From: Styela clava
Lineage: Eukaryota; Chordata; Ascidiacea; Stolidobranchia; Styelidae
DNA: 64,000 bases
Direction of reading: 5' to 3'
Assembly (NCBI RefSeq): GCF_964204865.1
Contig: NC_135255.1
Location: 11,189,135-11,253,134, forward strand
Positions 63,895 to 64,000 of the stretch are shown one piece after another. Position numbers and translations under genes: made by a program. The notes beneath the pieces were generated by a model that saw only the letters and a program-made list of their open reading frames with translations, was not told the origin of the DNA and did no database searches. The stretch's first letter is position 1. Each line of letters opens with the position of its first letter.

Positions 63895-64000
63895 CATTAT
63901 TCAATTGAGTTTCATTATTTAGTAAGGAGTCACAAAGTCCTTGCCACGCACGACTGTCGATTTTATGTAGCTGGTGTATTGACAACCTATAACCTAAATA

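Overview
The window is animal nuclear DNA: AT-rich, with spliced genes (GT/AG introns) among dense transposon remnants. The gene set (a ciliary dynein assembly factor, a CMP-sialic acid synthetase, an animal-type uridine phosphorylase), the AT richness and the many hAT-type short elements suggest an invertebrate deuterostome. An ascidian tunicate is my best guess, but this is inference and the sequence does not settle it.

Five cellular genes can be read exon by exon. (1) A cytosolic NAD-dependent glycerol-3-phosphate dehydrogenase (GPD1 type), + strand, 2078-3136, with an uninterrupted coding region behind a 3' splice site in the 5' UTR. (2) POLR2K, the smallest shared RNA polymerase subunit, - strand, 4733-5275, tail to tail with GPD1. 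(3) A uridine phosphorylase, + strand, 26378-40810, eight exons encoding 301 residues, with one 8-kb intron full of transposons. (4) A CMP-N-acylneuraminate synthetase (CMAS), - strand, 43267-46370, tail to tail with (3). It lacks the C-terminal phosphatase-like domain of vertebrate CMAS, and a core block of the catalytic domain could not be found. (5) The 3' two-thirds of DNAAF3, - strand, 53843-61772, seven exons found; the 5' exons are upstream or beyond the window. These genes act in unrelated processes (glycerol/redox metabolism, transcription, pyrimidine salvage, sialic acid activation, axonemal dynein assembly) and show no operon-like arrangement.

Most of the remainder is mobile DNA. 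There is a nearly intact Ty3/Gypsy-like LTR element (8745-12861) with LTRs differing at one site and two in-frame stops in pol, and two LINE copies (6122-7731 +, 35600-37815 -). A hAT element (48388-50141) has a perfect 8-bp target duplication and an internally deleted transposase. At least six non-autonomous hAT-like elements carry 8-bp duplications. A tRNA-derived SINE occurs in two copies. Foldback elements with long arms, starting GGTGCTCC or similar, recur at about 22.0, 24.4, 36.7, 50.3 and 63.7 kb. Local tandem duplications have unit lengths of 83, 118, 223 and about 350 bases; the last set lies directly upstream of the uridine phosphorylase start.

The long stretches 1-2057, 7732-8744, 12862-14772, 17730-21975, 22066-24413 and 50544-53842 hold no gene I can support. 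I saw no tRNA or rRNA genes and no CRISPR arrays. I did not find a clearly new biological system. The observations most worth checking are the shortened CMAS, an unexplained coding-like ORF inside its intron, and the foldback element family.
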